Shown here: piece by piece, positions 1 to 8,617 of the stretch
Layout: each line of letters starts with the position of its first letter
How positions within the stretch are numbered: position 1 is the stretch's first letter
DNA from: JAMXLO01 sp963719805
GTDB taxonomy: Bacteria > Pseudomonadota > Alphaproteobacteria > Acetobacterales > Acetobacteraceae
DNA: 64,000 nucleotides
Assembly (NCBI GenBank): GCA_963719805.1
Contig: CAVRDF010000010.1
Location: 62,001 to 126,000, forward strand
Direction of reading: 5' to 3'
Position numbers and translations under genes: made by a program
The notes under the pieces: generated by a model
Told to the model about the DNA's origin: nothing
The model's database searches: none
Seen by the model: only the letters and a program-made list of their open reading frames with translations

Positions 1-143
1 ACGATGGGCTTGCCGATTTCGCGCTCTAGCGCACGCAACTGCTGGGCGACGCCGGCGGGTGTCAGGTTGAGCCGGCGCGCGGCTTCGGCAATCGATCCCT
101 TTTCGACCACGGTGACAAAGCTTTCCACAAAGCGCGTGTCCAT
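1..143 (-). CDS. LysR-family transcriptional regulator, N-terminal fragment
   Basis: The 47 codons present encode the start of a winged helix-turn-helix protein. It opens MDTRFVESFV and continues with AEAARRLNLTPAGVAQQ and LRALEREIG, the classic LysR HTH pattern. The ATG is at 143 on the minus strand, and the rest of the gene, including the effector domain, lies beyond the left edge. It is divergent from the peptidase/SDR pair, the usual place for a LysR regulator of its neighbour. The target is inferred from position only. Confidence 0.85.
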   Translation of the reverse strand, partial: MDTRFVESFVTVVEKGSIAEAARRLNLTPAGVAQQLRALEREIGKPI

Positions 144-269
144 TGCCAAGGGAACCTTTCTTTTGAAGCTACAAGAACGTACGTTTCCTTGCGTATTGCC
201 GGCTCTTAGACTTTGGCCGTGGGCAGCGCCAGCCAGTGCGTCCGGGACTTTTGCGGACGTGCGCTGGAG

Positions 270-323
270 ACAACCGGGGATGCCGGCTGGGCCTTTCCAT
301 GCCGCCTGGCAAACCCCGGTTGT
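270..323. repeat. Inverted repeat in the divergent intergenic region
   Basis: The ten-base arms acaaccgggg (270-279) and ccccggttgt (314-323) are perfectly complementary across a 34-base loop. They lie between the divergent LysR fragment and the peptidase gene. The site could be a regulator-binding region or an RNA structure in the leader of the rightward transcript. The rest of 144-395 shows no gene. The peptidase start at 396 has a GGAGG about 10 bases upstream. Confidence 0.35.
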
Positions 324-395
324 TATAACCACCGCTTGCCTTAAGGCCGGACTTGCTGTGAAAGGCGCCTCTGCTCTGCCGGAGGTTGGTTCCCC

Positions 396-1143
396 ATGCC
401 CCCTGTCGTCGGTATTCCCGCCTGCGCCATTCTGATGGTGAGGGAGCAAATTCGGCACGATACGCCGGCGCGTTATCCTGCGGCGGTGCTCGGCGGTGCC
501 GGGGCGGTGCCGATATTGATCCCGCCGATGGGCGAGGCGGCGCTGGCGGTACTCGACCGCATCGACGGCCTGCTGCTGCCAGGCAGCCCGAGCAACGTGC
601 ATCCCAGCCACTACGCCGGAGGCGACAGCGAGACGCCCGATCGGCATGATCTGGAGCGCGACGCCACCACGCTGCGGCTGATCCCCGAGGCGCTGTCGCG
701 CGGCATGCCTGTCCTGGCGATCTGCCGCGGCATCCAGGAACTCAACGTGGCGCTTGGTGGCACGCTGCACCAGCAGGTGCATGCAGTGGCCGACCGTCTG
801 GACCATCGCCCCGGGGAGGGCACGCTCGAGGAAAAGTATGGGCCGCGCCATTTGGTTACGTTGTCTGGTCAGCTCGCCGCGATCATCGGCAGCGGCAATA
901 TCCTGGTGAACTCGCTGCACGGCCAGGCGATCGAACTCGCCCGCGCCGGGCCTGGTGGTGGAAGCGCGCGCGCCGGACGGCACGATCGAAGCAGTTCGAG
1001 TGGAGCGCGCGCGCGGCTTCGCACTCGGCGTGCAGTGGCACCCGGAATGGAACTACGCCAACGATACCGCCAGCCTGGCGCTGTTCCGCGCATTCGGCGA
1101 CGCGTGCCGCGCCTACCAATCCGGATTGCGAAAGGCGGCCTGA
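396..1143 (+). pseudogene. Gamma-glutamyl-gamma-aminobutyrate hydrolase-like (peptidase C26), frameshifted
   Basis: A class I glutamine-amidotransferase-fold hydrolase of the PuuD type, which cleaves gamma-glutamyl amides in the cytoplasm. The N-terminal part has GLLLPGSPSNV, the nucleophile elbow AICRGIQELN (Cys) and NSLHGQAI. The catalytic-His region GVQWHPEW lies in the next frame, from about 943. The two frames join if one base in the ccc at 940-942 is removed, giving roughly 249 codons, normal for the family. As read, translation from 396 leaves the family frame and runs straight through into the downstream SDR, so the apparent 503-residue protein is an artefact of the shift. This may be a sequence error or a recent mutation; the downstream gene begins 2 bases after the stop. 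Confidence 0.8.
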
Positions 1144-1145
1144 AG

Positions 1146-1907
1146 ATGGATCTGCAACTCAACGGCAAGAAGGTGCTGATCACCGGCGGCTCGAAGGGCA
1201 TCGGCCGTGCCAGCGCGGAAGTGCTCGCGGGCGAAGGCTGCGATCTGACACTGGTGGCGCGCGAGCAGGCGGCGTTGGACGAGGCGGCCGCGGCCATCCG
1301 CGCGCGCCGGCAGGTCAATGTGCGCACCATTTCGGCGGATCTGTCATCCGATGCGGCGGTGCGGCGGGTCGCTGCCGAAGCCGGCGCGATCGATATCCTG
1401 GTGAATAACGCGGGTGCCATTCCACCCGGCGATCTGTTGTCGATCGACGATGCACGCTGGCGGCAGGCATGGGACCTGAAGGTGTTTGGCTACATCTCGT
1501 TCAGCCGCGTGGTGTACGAACAGATGAAGACACGCGGGGCCGGCGTGATCATCAACGTCATCGGTGCCGCCGGTGAAGGCTTCCCCACCAACTACATCGC
1601 CGGCGCCGCCGGCAACGCGTCGCTGATGGCGTTCACCCGCGCACTGGGCAAGGGCGCTCCGAAGGACGGGCTGCGCGTGGTGGCGATCAATCCCGGTCCG
1701 GTGGAGACCGATCGCCTGGTGATGCTGCGCCGCGCGGAGGCGCAGGAGAAGTTCGGCGATCCGGAACGCTGGCGCGACCTGACGTCCGGCATGCCGTTCG
1801 GCCGCGCGGCGACGCCGAAGGAAATCGGCAACGCGGTGGCTTTCCTCGCCAGTCCGCTGTCCGGCTACACCACCGGCACCGTGCTGACGATTAACGGCGG
1901 CGGCTGA
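1146..1907 (+). CDS. SDR-family oxidoreductase with atypical active site
   Basis: A 253-residue Rossmann-fold short-chain dehydrogenase/reductase. The cofactor motif TGGSKGIG lies at about residues 12-19, NNAG at about 88-91 and the PGPVETDR loop follows. The ATG at 1146 lies 2 bases after the peptidase stop, so the two are probably co-transcribed. The usual catalytic Ser is replaced (NVIGAAG) and the YxxxK motif reads YIAGA, so Tyr remains but Lys is Ala. Those changes suggest a divergent subgroup whose chemistry cannot be assumed to be a normal alcohol/ketone oxidoreduction. Substrate unknown. Confidence 0.85.
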   Translation: MDLQLNGKKVLITGGSKGIGRASAEVLAGEGCDLTLVAREQAALDEAAAAIRARRQVNVRTISADLSSDAAVRRVAAEAGAIDILVNNAGAIPPGDLLSIDDARWRQAWDLKVFGYISFSRVVYEQMKTRGAGVIINVIGAAGEGFPTNYIAGAAGNASLMAFTRALGKGAPKDGLRVVAINPGPVETDRLVMLRRAEAQEKFGDPERWRDLTSGMPFGRAATPKEIGNAVAFLASPLSGYTTGTVLTINGGG

Positions 1908-1987
1908 CCGCACGCCGCGGAAGCGCGGCATTTACCGGATATTTGTGAGTACCGTCGACATTGGGGCGTTCACCAGAGGCTCCAATC

Positions 1988-3328
1988 ATGTCCGGTTCCG
2001 ATCCAGGCGATCTCGCCGCCCGAACGCGCTTTCTTGGGCTTAACGCCGCGGCATGTGAGGCGCTTCGGACATTCTGGCCGGTCATCGAGCAGCATCTGCC
2101 GGAAATCCTCGACGGCTTCTACCAGCACGTCACCAGCGAACCGCATCTGAAGCGGATGCTCGGCGAACAGATCTCCCGCCTGAAGCAGGCGCAGTCGGCG
2201 CACTGGCAGCGGCTGTTCTCCGGCCGCTTCGATGACGCCTACTTCCGCGGCGTGCAGTCGATTGGCCTGGTGCATCATAAGATCGGATTGGAGCCACGCT
2301 GGTATATCGGTGGCTACGCCTATGTGCTGAACCGGCTGACAGCACTCGCGGTACGCACGCATCGCTGGTCGCCGGGCAAGCTGGCCGACACCCTCGCGGC
2401 GGTGAACGCCGGGGTGATGTTGGACATGGACATCGCCATATCCGTGTATCAAGAGGCGCTGGTCATCGAGAAGCAGCAGCGGGCGAAGCGGGTGGACGCA
2501 CTGCTGAACGGGTTCGAGGACAAGACCGCCGCTCTCGTCGGCGTCGTGGCGTCTGCCGCGACCGAGTTGGAAGCCACCGCGGGCGCCATGGCGGCGACCA
2601 CCACCCAGACCACGTCGCAGGCCTCCAGTGTGACCGAGGCGGTCGAAGCGGCCAGCGTCAATGTTCAGACCGTCGCCTCGGCCGCTGAGGAATTGTCGGC
2701 GTCGATTTCAGAAATCTCCCGCCAGGTGGCGCAATCGTCTGCAGTCGCCGATCGCGCGGTGCAGGATGCCAATCGAACAGATGAAATCGTGAAGACCTTG
2801 GCGGATGGCGCGCAGAAGATCGGCGAGGTGGTCAACCTGATCAGCACGATCGCGGCACAGACCAACCTGCTTGCATTGAATGCGACGATTGAGGCCGCGC
2901 GTGCCGGCGATGCCGGCAAGGGCTTCGCGGTGGTGGCGTCCGAGGTCAAGAGCCTTGCCAATCAAACAGCCAAGGCGACCGAGGATATCAGCCAACAGGT
3001 TTCGCATATCCAGGTCTCGACCAAGGAGGCGGTCACCGCGATCGAGGCGATCACCCAGACCATCGGCGAAGTCAGCCGGATCGCCACCGCGATCGCTTCC
3101 GCGGTTGAGGAGCAGGGCGCCGCGACACAGGAAATCGCACGCAACATCCACGAAGCGGCAACCGGCACGCGGCAGGTCAGCACCAGCATGGTCAGCGTCA
3201 GCGATGGCGCCAAACATACCGGCGACGCGGCGACGAAGGTGCTGGGCGCCGCTGGCGAACTGTCACGCCGGTCCGAGCAACTCAGCGGGGATGTGCGCCA
3301 CTTCATCATCGAGGTGAAGGCTGCCTGA
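1988..3328 (+). CDS. Globin-coupled methyl-accepting chemotaxis protein (HemAT-like)
   Basis: A soluble 446-residue aerotaxis-type transducer. Residues 1 to about 170 form a protoglobin sensor: the segment IGLVHHKIGLEPRWY carries the presumed heme proximal His (H96). Residues about 185-446 are the coiled-coil signalling domain with the MCP hairpin tip (TIAAQTNLLALNATIEAARAG). No membrane segment is visible, consistent with cytoplasmic O2-sensing HemAT proteins that signal to CheA/CheW. The ATG at 1988 was chosen over a TTG at 1961 because an AGAGG lies just upstream and the globin begins there. It appears to be a single-gene unit, convergent with the ABC operon. Confidence 0.92.
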   Translation: MSGSDPGDLAARTRFLGLNAAACEALRTFWPVIEQHLPEILDGFYQHVTSEPHLKRMLGEQISRLKQAQSAHWQRLFSGRFDDAYFRGVQSIGLVHHKIGLEPRWYIGGYAYVLNRLTALAVRTHRWSPGKLADTLAAVNAGVMLDMDIAISVYQEALVIEKQQRAKRVDALLNGFEDKTAALVGVVASAATELEATAGAMAATTTQTTSQASSVTEAVEAASVNVQTVASAAEELSASISEISRQVAQSSAVADRAVQDANRTDEIVKTLADGAQKIGEVVNLISTIAAQTNLLALNATIEAARAGDAGKGFAVVASEVKSLANQTAKATEDISQQVSHIQVSTKEAVTAIEAITQTIGEVSRIATAIASAVEEQGAATQEIARNIHEAATGTRQVSTSMVSVSDGAKHTGDAATKVLGAAGELSRRSEQLSGDVRHFIIEVKAA

Positions 3329-3330
3329 CC

Positions 3331-3347
3331 GCCGGGCTTGACCCGGC
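3331..3347. terminator. Short hairpin between convergent genes
   Basis: A 6-base stem (gccggg / cccggc) with a 5-base loop sits between the stops of the chemoreceptor gene and the ABC permease gene. No T-tract follows on either strand, so its strength as an intrinsic terminator is uncertain. Confidence 0.4.
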
Positions 3348-3349
3348 TA

Positions 3350-4180
3350 TCAGGCACGATAGCGCCGCGGGATCAGGTGGCTGGCCGCGGCGGTCAGCAG
3401 CAATGTCGTCGCCATCAGGATGAAAGCGATGGCGGCGGCGAACGGCCAGTTGCTGTCGCTGCTGAACGCCCAGAACAGCAGCGGCGCCATCATCTGAAAG
3501 CGCGGTCCGCCCAACAGTAGCGGTGTGGCGAACGCGTTCATGCACAGGATGAAACACAGCACCGCGGCAATCGCAATGCCCGGCAGCGCCAGCGGAAACA
3601 CGATGCGCCAGAACGCGCGCGACGGTGCGGCGCCCATCGAGGCGGCGGCTTCATCGAGACGTGGGTCGATGCCTTCGAATACGCTTTGCAGTGTGAGTGC
3701 GGTGAAGGGCAGGTTGATCGCGATGATGCCGGCGATCACCGCCGGTTCCGCGTACATCAGTTGCAGGCCGCTGAGCCGATCGAGCAGGCCGCCTTTGGCG
3801 AACAGGATCATCCAGCCGGCGGTGCGCGTGGTGGTGCCGATGAACAACGGCAGCACCATCAGCACGACGAGTGCCGATTTCCAGCGGCTGGTCATGCGCG
3901 CGAGACGCCACGCCATCGGGATGCCGAGCAGCAGACAGGTGACAGTGACAATGACCGATACGCGGATCGTGGTGACCAGCACGCTCCAGTAGAACGGGTC
4001 TGAGAAGAAACGCAGATAGTTGTCCGGGGTGACCGCGGCGATCATCAGTTCAGTGGGATCGAAGCGGTTGAGGCTGTCGCGGAACAGCAGTGCCAGCGGC
4101 GTGACGAGCATCAACAACATAAGCAGCGTTGCTGGAGCGAGCAACGCCACCGGTTCGCCAAGACCGCGCTTCTGTTCCAA
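3350..4180 (-). CDS. ABC transporter permease, PotB/PhnU-like
   Basis: A 276-residue inner-membrane permease with about six hydrophobic segments. The first (ALLAPATLLMLLMLV) follows a short polar N-terminus. The cytoplasmic EAA loop is visible as EAAASMGAAPSRAFWRIVFP. A TTG at 4180 is the preferred start: it lies one base after the monooxygenase stop and gives the usual family length; upstream in-frame sequence overlaps that gene. It is the last gene of the minus-strand operon and pairs with the permease encoded at 7681-8517. The family imports polyamines, 2-aminoethylphosphonate or iron; the substrate cannot be read from the sequence. Confidence 0.88.
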   Translation of the reverse strand: MEQKRGLGEPVALLAPATLLMLLMLVTPLALLFRDSLNRFDPTELMIAAVTPDNYLRFFSDPFYWSVLVTTIRVSVIVTVTCLLLGIPMAWRLARMTSRWKSALVVLMVLPLFIGTTTRTAGWMILFAKGGLLDRLSGLQLMYAEPAVIAGIIAINLPFTALTLQSVFEGIDPRLDEAAASMGAAPSRAFWRIVFPLALPGIAIAAVLCFILCMNAFATPLLLGGPRFQMMAPLLFWAFSSDSNWPFAAAIAFILMATTLLLTAAASHLIPRRYRA

Positions 4181-4181
4181 G

Positions 4182-5480
4182 TCAGCTCCGCAAATTCTCG
4201 CGCATGGTTCTCCCGGTATATTCCTTGCGGAATACGCCGCGCCGCTGCAGCTCAGGCACCACCATGCGTCCAAATTCCTCGAACATGCCGGGAAAGATCG
4301 TTGGCGCGACTATGAAGCCGTCGCAGCCGCCGGACTCGAACATGTCCTGCATGAAATCGGCGACCATCGCCGGCGTGCCGCATAGCGGAATCTTTCGCTG
4401 CCGCTTGGCTTCCTCGAAGCTGATGCCCTGTGTCTTCATCGTCTGGCGCAGCCGATCTTCCAATCCCTGATGACCCTGCGATTTTTTCGCCGCCGCCAAA
4501 TCGTCGACCTCGCGCACCTGGCTCAGGTCGGCGCCGATCATCGCCGAGTTCGTCGCAATCTCCAGCTCCGGGCTGGCAAGCGAATCGAGATGCGCGAGCC
4601 GTTCGTGAGCGATTGCGTCGGTCTCGCCCAGCACCACCGATATCCAGGCCAGCATCGCGCAATCTTCTGGCGCGCGGCCACGCAGAACCATGCGCGATTT
4701 GATGTCGTCATACAGTGCGATCGCGCTTGGCTTGTCGGCCGGCGAAAAAAATATCACTTCGGCCCAACGTGCGGCGAACTCGCGTCCGCGCGGCGAAGAG
4801 CCGGCCTGCATCAACACTGGCCGTCGCTGCGGGCTGGGCGGGACTGACAGCGGTCCTCGCGTGCTGACGTGCTCGCCACGATAGTTGGCGTACTGCACCT
4901 TGCGCGGATCGATGAACAGACCACGCGCCTTGTCCATTATCAGCGCGTCCTGGTCCCAGCAGTCCCACAGCGCACAACATGCCTCGACCACCTCGTCGCC
5001 GCGGTCATAGCGCGACTCCTTGTCCGCCAGTTCCTCCATGCCGAAGTTGCGCGCCTCGAAGTCTGTGCTGGAGGTGACGATGTTCCAGCAGGCGCGGCCG
5101 CCCGACAGCATGTCGAGCGAGGCCAATGTGCGTGCCAGATGGTAGGGATGATGGAACGACGTCGACAGCGTGGCGCCGAGGCCAAGATGCTGCGTGGCCT
5201 GCGCCATGATCGGCAGGATGGTCATCGGATCGAGATAGGAGAGCTGTCCGCCATGCTGCAGGTAGGCGCGCGGGCTGCCTTCATAGATGTCGGGGATGCC
5301 TTGCGTGTCGGCATAGAAGCAGCCGTCGAAGCGGGCGTCCTCCAGCACACGTGCGATATGTGCATAGCGGCTTGGGCTGAAGATGTCGTGCAACGGCGCA
5401 AGCGGATGCCGCCAGCCGCCGGAATGCATGGCGCTGGGGCCCGTCTTCAGATAGGCCATCAGGTGCATCTGGCGCGGCAT
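4182..5480 (-). CDS. LLM-class flavin monooxygenase, NtaA/SnaA/DszA type
   Basis: A 432-residue FMNH2-dependent monooxygenase of the bacterial-luciferase superfamily, nitrilotriacetate-monooxygenase branch. Visible family features are the N-terminal HLMAYLKTGPS, GLGATLSTSFHHPYHLAR, SGGRACWNIVTSS and the VLMQAGSSPRGREFAA stretch that contacts FMN. Such enzymes need a separate flavin reductase, which is not seen nearby. The gene sits between the binding-protein gene and the second permease gene, so the transported compound is probably its substrate (inference). Length is normal for the family. The gap of about 70 bases upstream holds a dispersed repeat. Confidence 0.9.
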   Translation of the reverse strand: MPRQMHLMAYLKTGPSAMHSGGWRHPLAPLHDIFSPSRYAHIARVLEDARFDGCFYADTQGIPDIYEGSPRAYLQHGGQLSYLDPMTILPIMAQATQHLGLGATLSTSFHHPYHLARTLASLDMLSGGRACWNIVTSSTDFEARNFGMEELADKESRYDRGDEVVEACCALWDCWDQDALIMDKARGLFIDPRKVQYANYRGEHVSTRGPLSVPPSPQRRPVLMQAGSSPRGREFAARWAEVIFFSPADKPSAIALYDDIKSRMVLRGRAPEDCAMLAWISVVLGETDAIAHERLAHLDSLASPELEIATNSAMIGADLSQVREVDDLAAAKKSQGHQGLEDRLRQTMKTQGISFEEAKRQRKIPLCGTPAMVADFMQDMFESGGCDGFIVAPTIFPGMFEEFGRMVVPELQRRGVFRKEYTGRTMRENLRS

Positions 5481-5506
5481 GGCGGTCTCCTGCGTATGCT
5501 ACCCGG

Positions 5507-5546
5507 GTCATGGCGAGGAGCGAAGACGAAGCGATCTCGATCAGGG
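5507..5546. repeat. Copy of a dispersed REP-like repeat
   Basis: The stretch beginning gtcatggcgaggagcgaag and continuing gacgaagcgatc resembles the intergenic elements at 9493-9562 and 21352-21385. It lies between two genes of the same operon, where it could affect mRNA stability. Confidence 0.5.
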
Positions 5547-5550
5547 TTGC

Positions 5551-6588
5551 TCAGCTGTGCTGGATGTTCTTCAGCCACCAGTCGTTCAGATCGGGTGCCG
5601 CCTTCGACAGCACAGCATAGTCGGCGGTCACCAGCTTCGGCTTGGGATTCGGAAACGCGAGCTGGTCGCCAACCTTGCCCGAAAGCGTGGCATTGCTGAC
5701 CGTCGGCAGATAGCCCATGTGCGCGGCGAAACCTTGCTGCGCCGACGGCTCCAGCAATGCATTCATGTATTTGTAAGCGGCTTCCTTGTCCGGCGCGTTC
5801 TTCGGCATCACCATGCCCGAGACATAGAGAATGGCGCCTTCCTTGGGGTAATTGCCCTTCACCGGGAAGTTGCTGTTCTGCCACATGAAGGTACGCGCCA
5901 GCCAGATCACGCCGACATCGATCTCGCCCGACTTGAACGCGGGCGCCAGCGCATCGGTCTCGGGATACAGCCGCAGCCCGTTGGCGTTCAGCTTCAGCAT
6001 GAACTCCTTGGCCTTGTCGAAATCATTGGTCTTGCCGGTCTCGTACAGGCTGGCCGCGCACATCACCCACTGCGCCACCGTGCTGACCATGCCGATCTTG
6101 CCTTTCCATTTCGGATCGAGCAGGTCACCGAAGGTCTGCGGCGGCTCCTTGACGTTATCCGGATTGTACACCAGCACCTGCGCGCTATAGATGTGCGGCA
6201 CGAAGCCGGGCATGCGCAGCTCTTCTTGTATATACGTGAGGTTCGGCACCTGCTGTTCCGTGACGTCCTCGACCAGGCCGGCGGCATTCGCGCGATAGCC
6301 GTTGATGGCGCCGAAGCAGGAGATGTCCTGCGCGCCGCGCGGCAGTTTCGACGACGCCTGCATCTTGGCATAGCGCGGCTGTTCGTCGCCGACGTCCTGC
6401 ACGACGGTAAGGCCCATCGGCTTCAGGATCGGGTCGTCGATGTTCTCGCGCAGCAGGCGCGCATAGTCGCCGCCCCAGGTGCCGACGACACATTGCTCAG
6501 CGGCGAGCGCCGGACGGATGATGGCCGGGGCAGCGAACAGTGTGGCACCGGCAAGCACGCCGCGCCGCGACAGCCTGGGTTCATGCAT
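5551..6588 (-). CDS. ABC transporter substrate-binding protein, PotD/PhnS-like
   Basis: A 345-residue periplasmic binding protein. The N-terminus has a twin-arginine-type signal (LSRRGVLAG followed by a hydrophobic run and ALAAE), so export is probably by Tat. The mature part begins CVVGTWGGDYARLL, typical of the spermidine/putrescine and aminoethylphosphonate/iron binding-protein class. Its start overlaps the ATPase gene's stop by 8 bases, pointing to translational coupling. It delivers ligand to the two permeases in the same operon; the ligand itself is unknown. Confidence 0.9.
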   Translation of the reverse strand: MHEPRLSRRGVLAGATLFAAPAIIRPALAAEQCVVGTWGGDYARLLRENIDDPILKPMGLTVVQDVGDEQPRYAKMQASSKLPRGAQDISCFGAINGYRANAAGLVEDVTEQQVPNLTYIQEELRMPGFVPHIYSAQVLVYNPDNVKEPPQTFGDLLDPKWKGKIGMVSTVAQWVMCAASLYETGKTNDFDKAKEFMLKLNANGLRLYPETDALAPAFKSGEIDVGVIWLARTFMWQNSNFPVKGNYPKEGAILYVSGMVMPKNAPDKEAAYKYMNALLEPSAQQGFAAHMGYLPTVSNATLSGKVGDQLAFPNPKPKLVTADYAVLSKAAPDLNDWWLKNIQHS

Positions 6589-7684
6589 GATCGGACTCCC
6601 TGATTCTGATGGTTATTGCGTCGCCGCTCGCGTCGAACAGACGTTCATCCTCTGCCGCCCAGCGCAGTGCGACGCGTGTGCCAGCACTGTGGCGCGGAGC
6701 TGCGTCGGGGCCAAGTCCCGGACCGCGCGCCACCAGCGTGGTATCCGGCGTGATACGCACGGCGTGTTCCACCACCGAGCCGAGCCAGGTGCACAGCTCG
6801 ACCTCTCCGTCCACGCAGCCGCTACCAGGTGCAACGAGACGCATGCTGTCCGGGCGTACCGCGAGCGATGCATTGTCGTTGTGCGCGTAGCGGCCGGCCA
6901 GCGCGATGGTGGCGCTGCCTGGCAACATCAGGCGGCCGGCGTTCACTTCGCCTTCGATGATGTTGCTGCCGCCGATGAAGCGCGCGACGAATGGATTGGC
7001 CGGTCCGGCGTGTACCTGCTCGGGCGAACCGATCTGCTGCACGCGTCCCTCGTGCATCACCACCAGCCGATCGGCCATCGCCATCGCCTCGGTCTGGTCG
7101 TGGGTGACCATGATGGTGGTGATGCCGCCGTTGCGTTGCAGGATGCGGATCTCGCGCGCCATCTCCTGGCGCAGCGCGGCGTCCAGATTGGACAACGGTT
7201 CGTCGAGCAGCAGCACACGCGGATGAATCGCCAGCGCACGTGCCAGTGCCACGCGTTGCTGTTGGCCGCCGGATAGCTCGCGCGGCAAGCGCTGCGCGAA
7301 GGCTTCCAGCTTCACCAGCCGCAGCATCTCCGCAACGCGCGCCTGCATCGCCTCGCGCGGCAAGTGCTGCATCTCCAGACCGAATGCGATGTTGCGTGCG
7401 ACGGTCAGATGCGGGAACAGCGCGTAACTTTGGAACACCACGCCCATGTCGCGCCGATGCGGCGGCAGTGCGGTGATGCTGACGCCGTCCACGCGGATGT
7501 CGCCGGCGGTCGGCGGCACGAAGCCGGCGATCATGCGCAGCGTCGTGGTCTTGCCGCAGCCGGATGGACCGAGCAGCACGATCATCTCGCCCGGCTGCAC
7601 ATTGAGCACAACGCCATCCACCACGGTGTGTCCGCTGAACTGCTTGCTCAGCGCGTCGAGTTCGAGGGCGTGCGCGTCGCTCAT
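6581..7684 (-). CDS. ABC transporter ATP-binding protein, PotA/PhnT-like
   Basis: A 367-residue ATPase. Walker A is GPSGCGKT, the Q-loop region VVFQSYALFPHLTV, the signature LSGGQQQR, Walker B VLLLDEP and the switch His is in THDQTEAM. A C-terminal TOBE-like domain (from about residue 270) is typical of the PotA/FbpC/PhnT group. The ATG at 7684 overlaps the upstream permease stop by four bases (ATGA). Reading further upstream in this frame only translates the permease gene out of frame, so the longer open frame is not used. Confidence 0.93.
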   Translation of the reverse strand: MSDAHALELDALSKQFSGHTVVDGVVLNVQPGEMIVLLGPSGCGKTTTLRMIAGFVPPTAGDIRVDGVSITALPPHRRDMGVVFQSYALFPHLTVARNIAFGLEMQHLPREAMQARVAEMLRLVKLEAFAQRLPRELSGGQQQRVALARALAIHPRVLLLDEPLSNLDAALRQEMAREIRILQRNGGITTIMVTHDQTEAMAMADRLVVMHEGRVQQIGSPEQVHAGPANPFVARFIGGSNIIEGEVNAGRLMLPGSATIALAGRYAHNDNASLAVRPDSMRLVAPGSGCVDGEVELCTWLGSVVEHAVRITPDTTLVARGPGLGPDAAPRHSAGTRVALRWAAEDERLFDASGDAITIRIRESDHA

Positions 7685-8517
7685 CTCACCACCTGGCCGA
7701 GGCGAACGAACCGGTCCAGCACCAGCAGGAACGCCGCGACCGCGACGATCTGTGCGACGGCGACGGCGGAGACCAGCGGATCGATGTGGTATTCCAGGTA
7801 TTGCAGCACAGCGACCGGCAGTGTGGTGACGCCAGGGCTGGTGAGGAACAGCGCGAGCTCCAGGTTCTCGAACGAGATCACAAAGGCGAACAGCGCGCCG
7901 GCGATGATGCCGGATCGCATCGCCGGCAGAGTGACGCGCCAGATCACCTTCAACGGGCCGGCGCCGAGGCTTGCCGCGGCTTCCTCGGCAGCACGTTCGT
8001 GGTTGGTGAGGCTCGCCAGGCACAGCCGCACCACCCAAGGCGTGGTGATCATGATGTGAGCCATCACAAGTCCGGCCAACGATCCGGTGACGCCGAAGCC
8101 GAACTGCTCGTCGATCGCCACCAGAGCCACATAGACGGCGAGACCGAGTGCGATGCCTGGCACGGTCAGCGGTGCCAGCAGCAACGTCGAGATCGCGCCG
8201 CGTCCACGGAAGCGGTGCCGCGCGAGGCCAATGCCGGCTGGCACCCCAATGAGCAGGCTGCCGGCAACCGAGGCGGTGGCAAGCTGCAGGCTGGTCACGA
8301 TGGCGCTGCCAAAGTTCGGCAGGATCGCCGGATACCAGGCGAGCGTGTAGCCGCGCGGCGGGAACAGGATCAGCTTCTCGTCGAAGACGCTCAGATACAG
8401 CGTCAGCAGCAGCGGCACGACGATGAGAGCGGTGCCGCAGCCGATCAGCACGCGCACGGCCGAGCGTTCGACGGCGCGAACGGTGGCGTCGTGTGCGGCG
8501 GTGCTGCTGCGGGCCAT
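7681..8517 (-). CDS. ABC transporter permease, PotC/PhnV-like
   Basis: A 278-residue inner-membrane permease with about six hydrophobic segments and the EAA loop EAAASLGAGPLKVIWRVTLP. It is the first gene of the five-gene minus-strand operon (permease, ATPase, binding protein, monooxygenase, permease). The 100-base region 8518-8617 separates it from the divergent dioxygenase gene and must hold promoters for both directions, although no clear -35/-10 pair was recognised. Confidence 0.9.
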   Translation of the reverse strand: MARSSTAAHDATVRAVERSAVRVLIGCGTALIVVPLLLTLYLSVFDEKLILFPPRGYTLAWYPAILPNFGSAIVTSLQLATASVAGSLLIGVPAGIGLARHRFRGRGAISTLLLAPLTVPGIALGLAVYVALVAIDEQFGFGVTGSLAGLVMAHIMITTPWVVRLCLASLTNHERAAEEAAASLGAGPLKVIWRVTLPAMRSGIIAGALFAFVISFENLELALFLTSPGVTTLPVAVLQYLEYHIDPLVSAVAVAQIVAVAAFLLVLDRFVRLGQVVR

Positions 8518-8617
8518 GCGATGCGTGAACCTGACCGGGCGCGCGCGATGCTGTCAACGGAGTTGACGCCGGGGCCGGCGGCATACGAACCTTGCCTGTC
8601 CTGACGGGGACCCGCCA

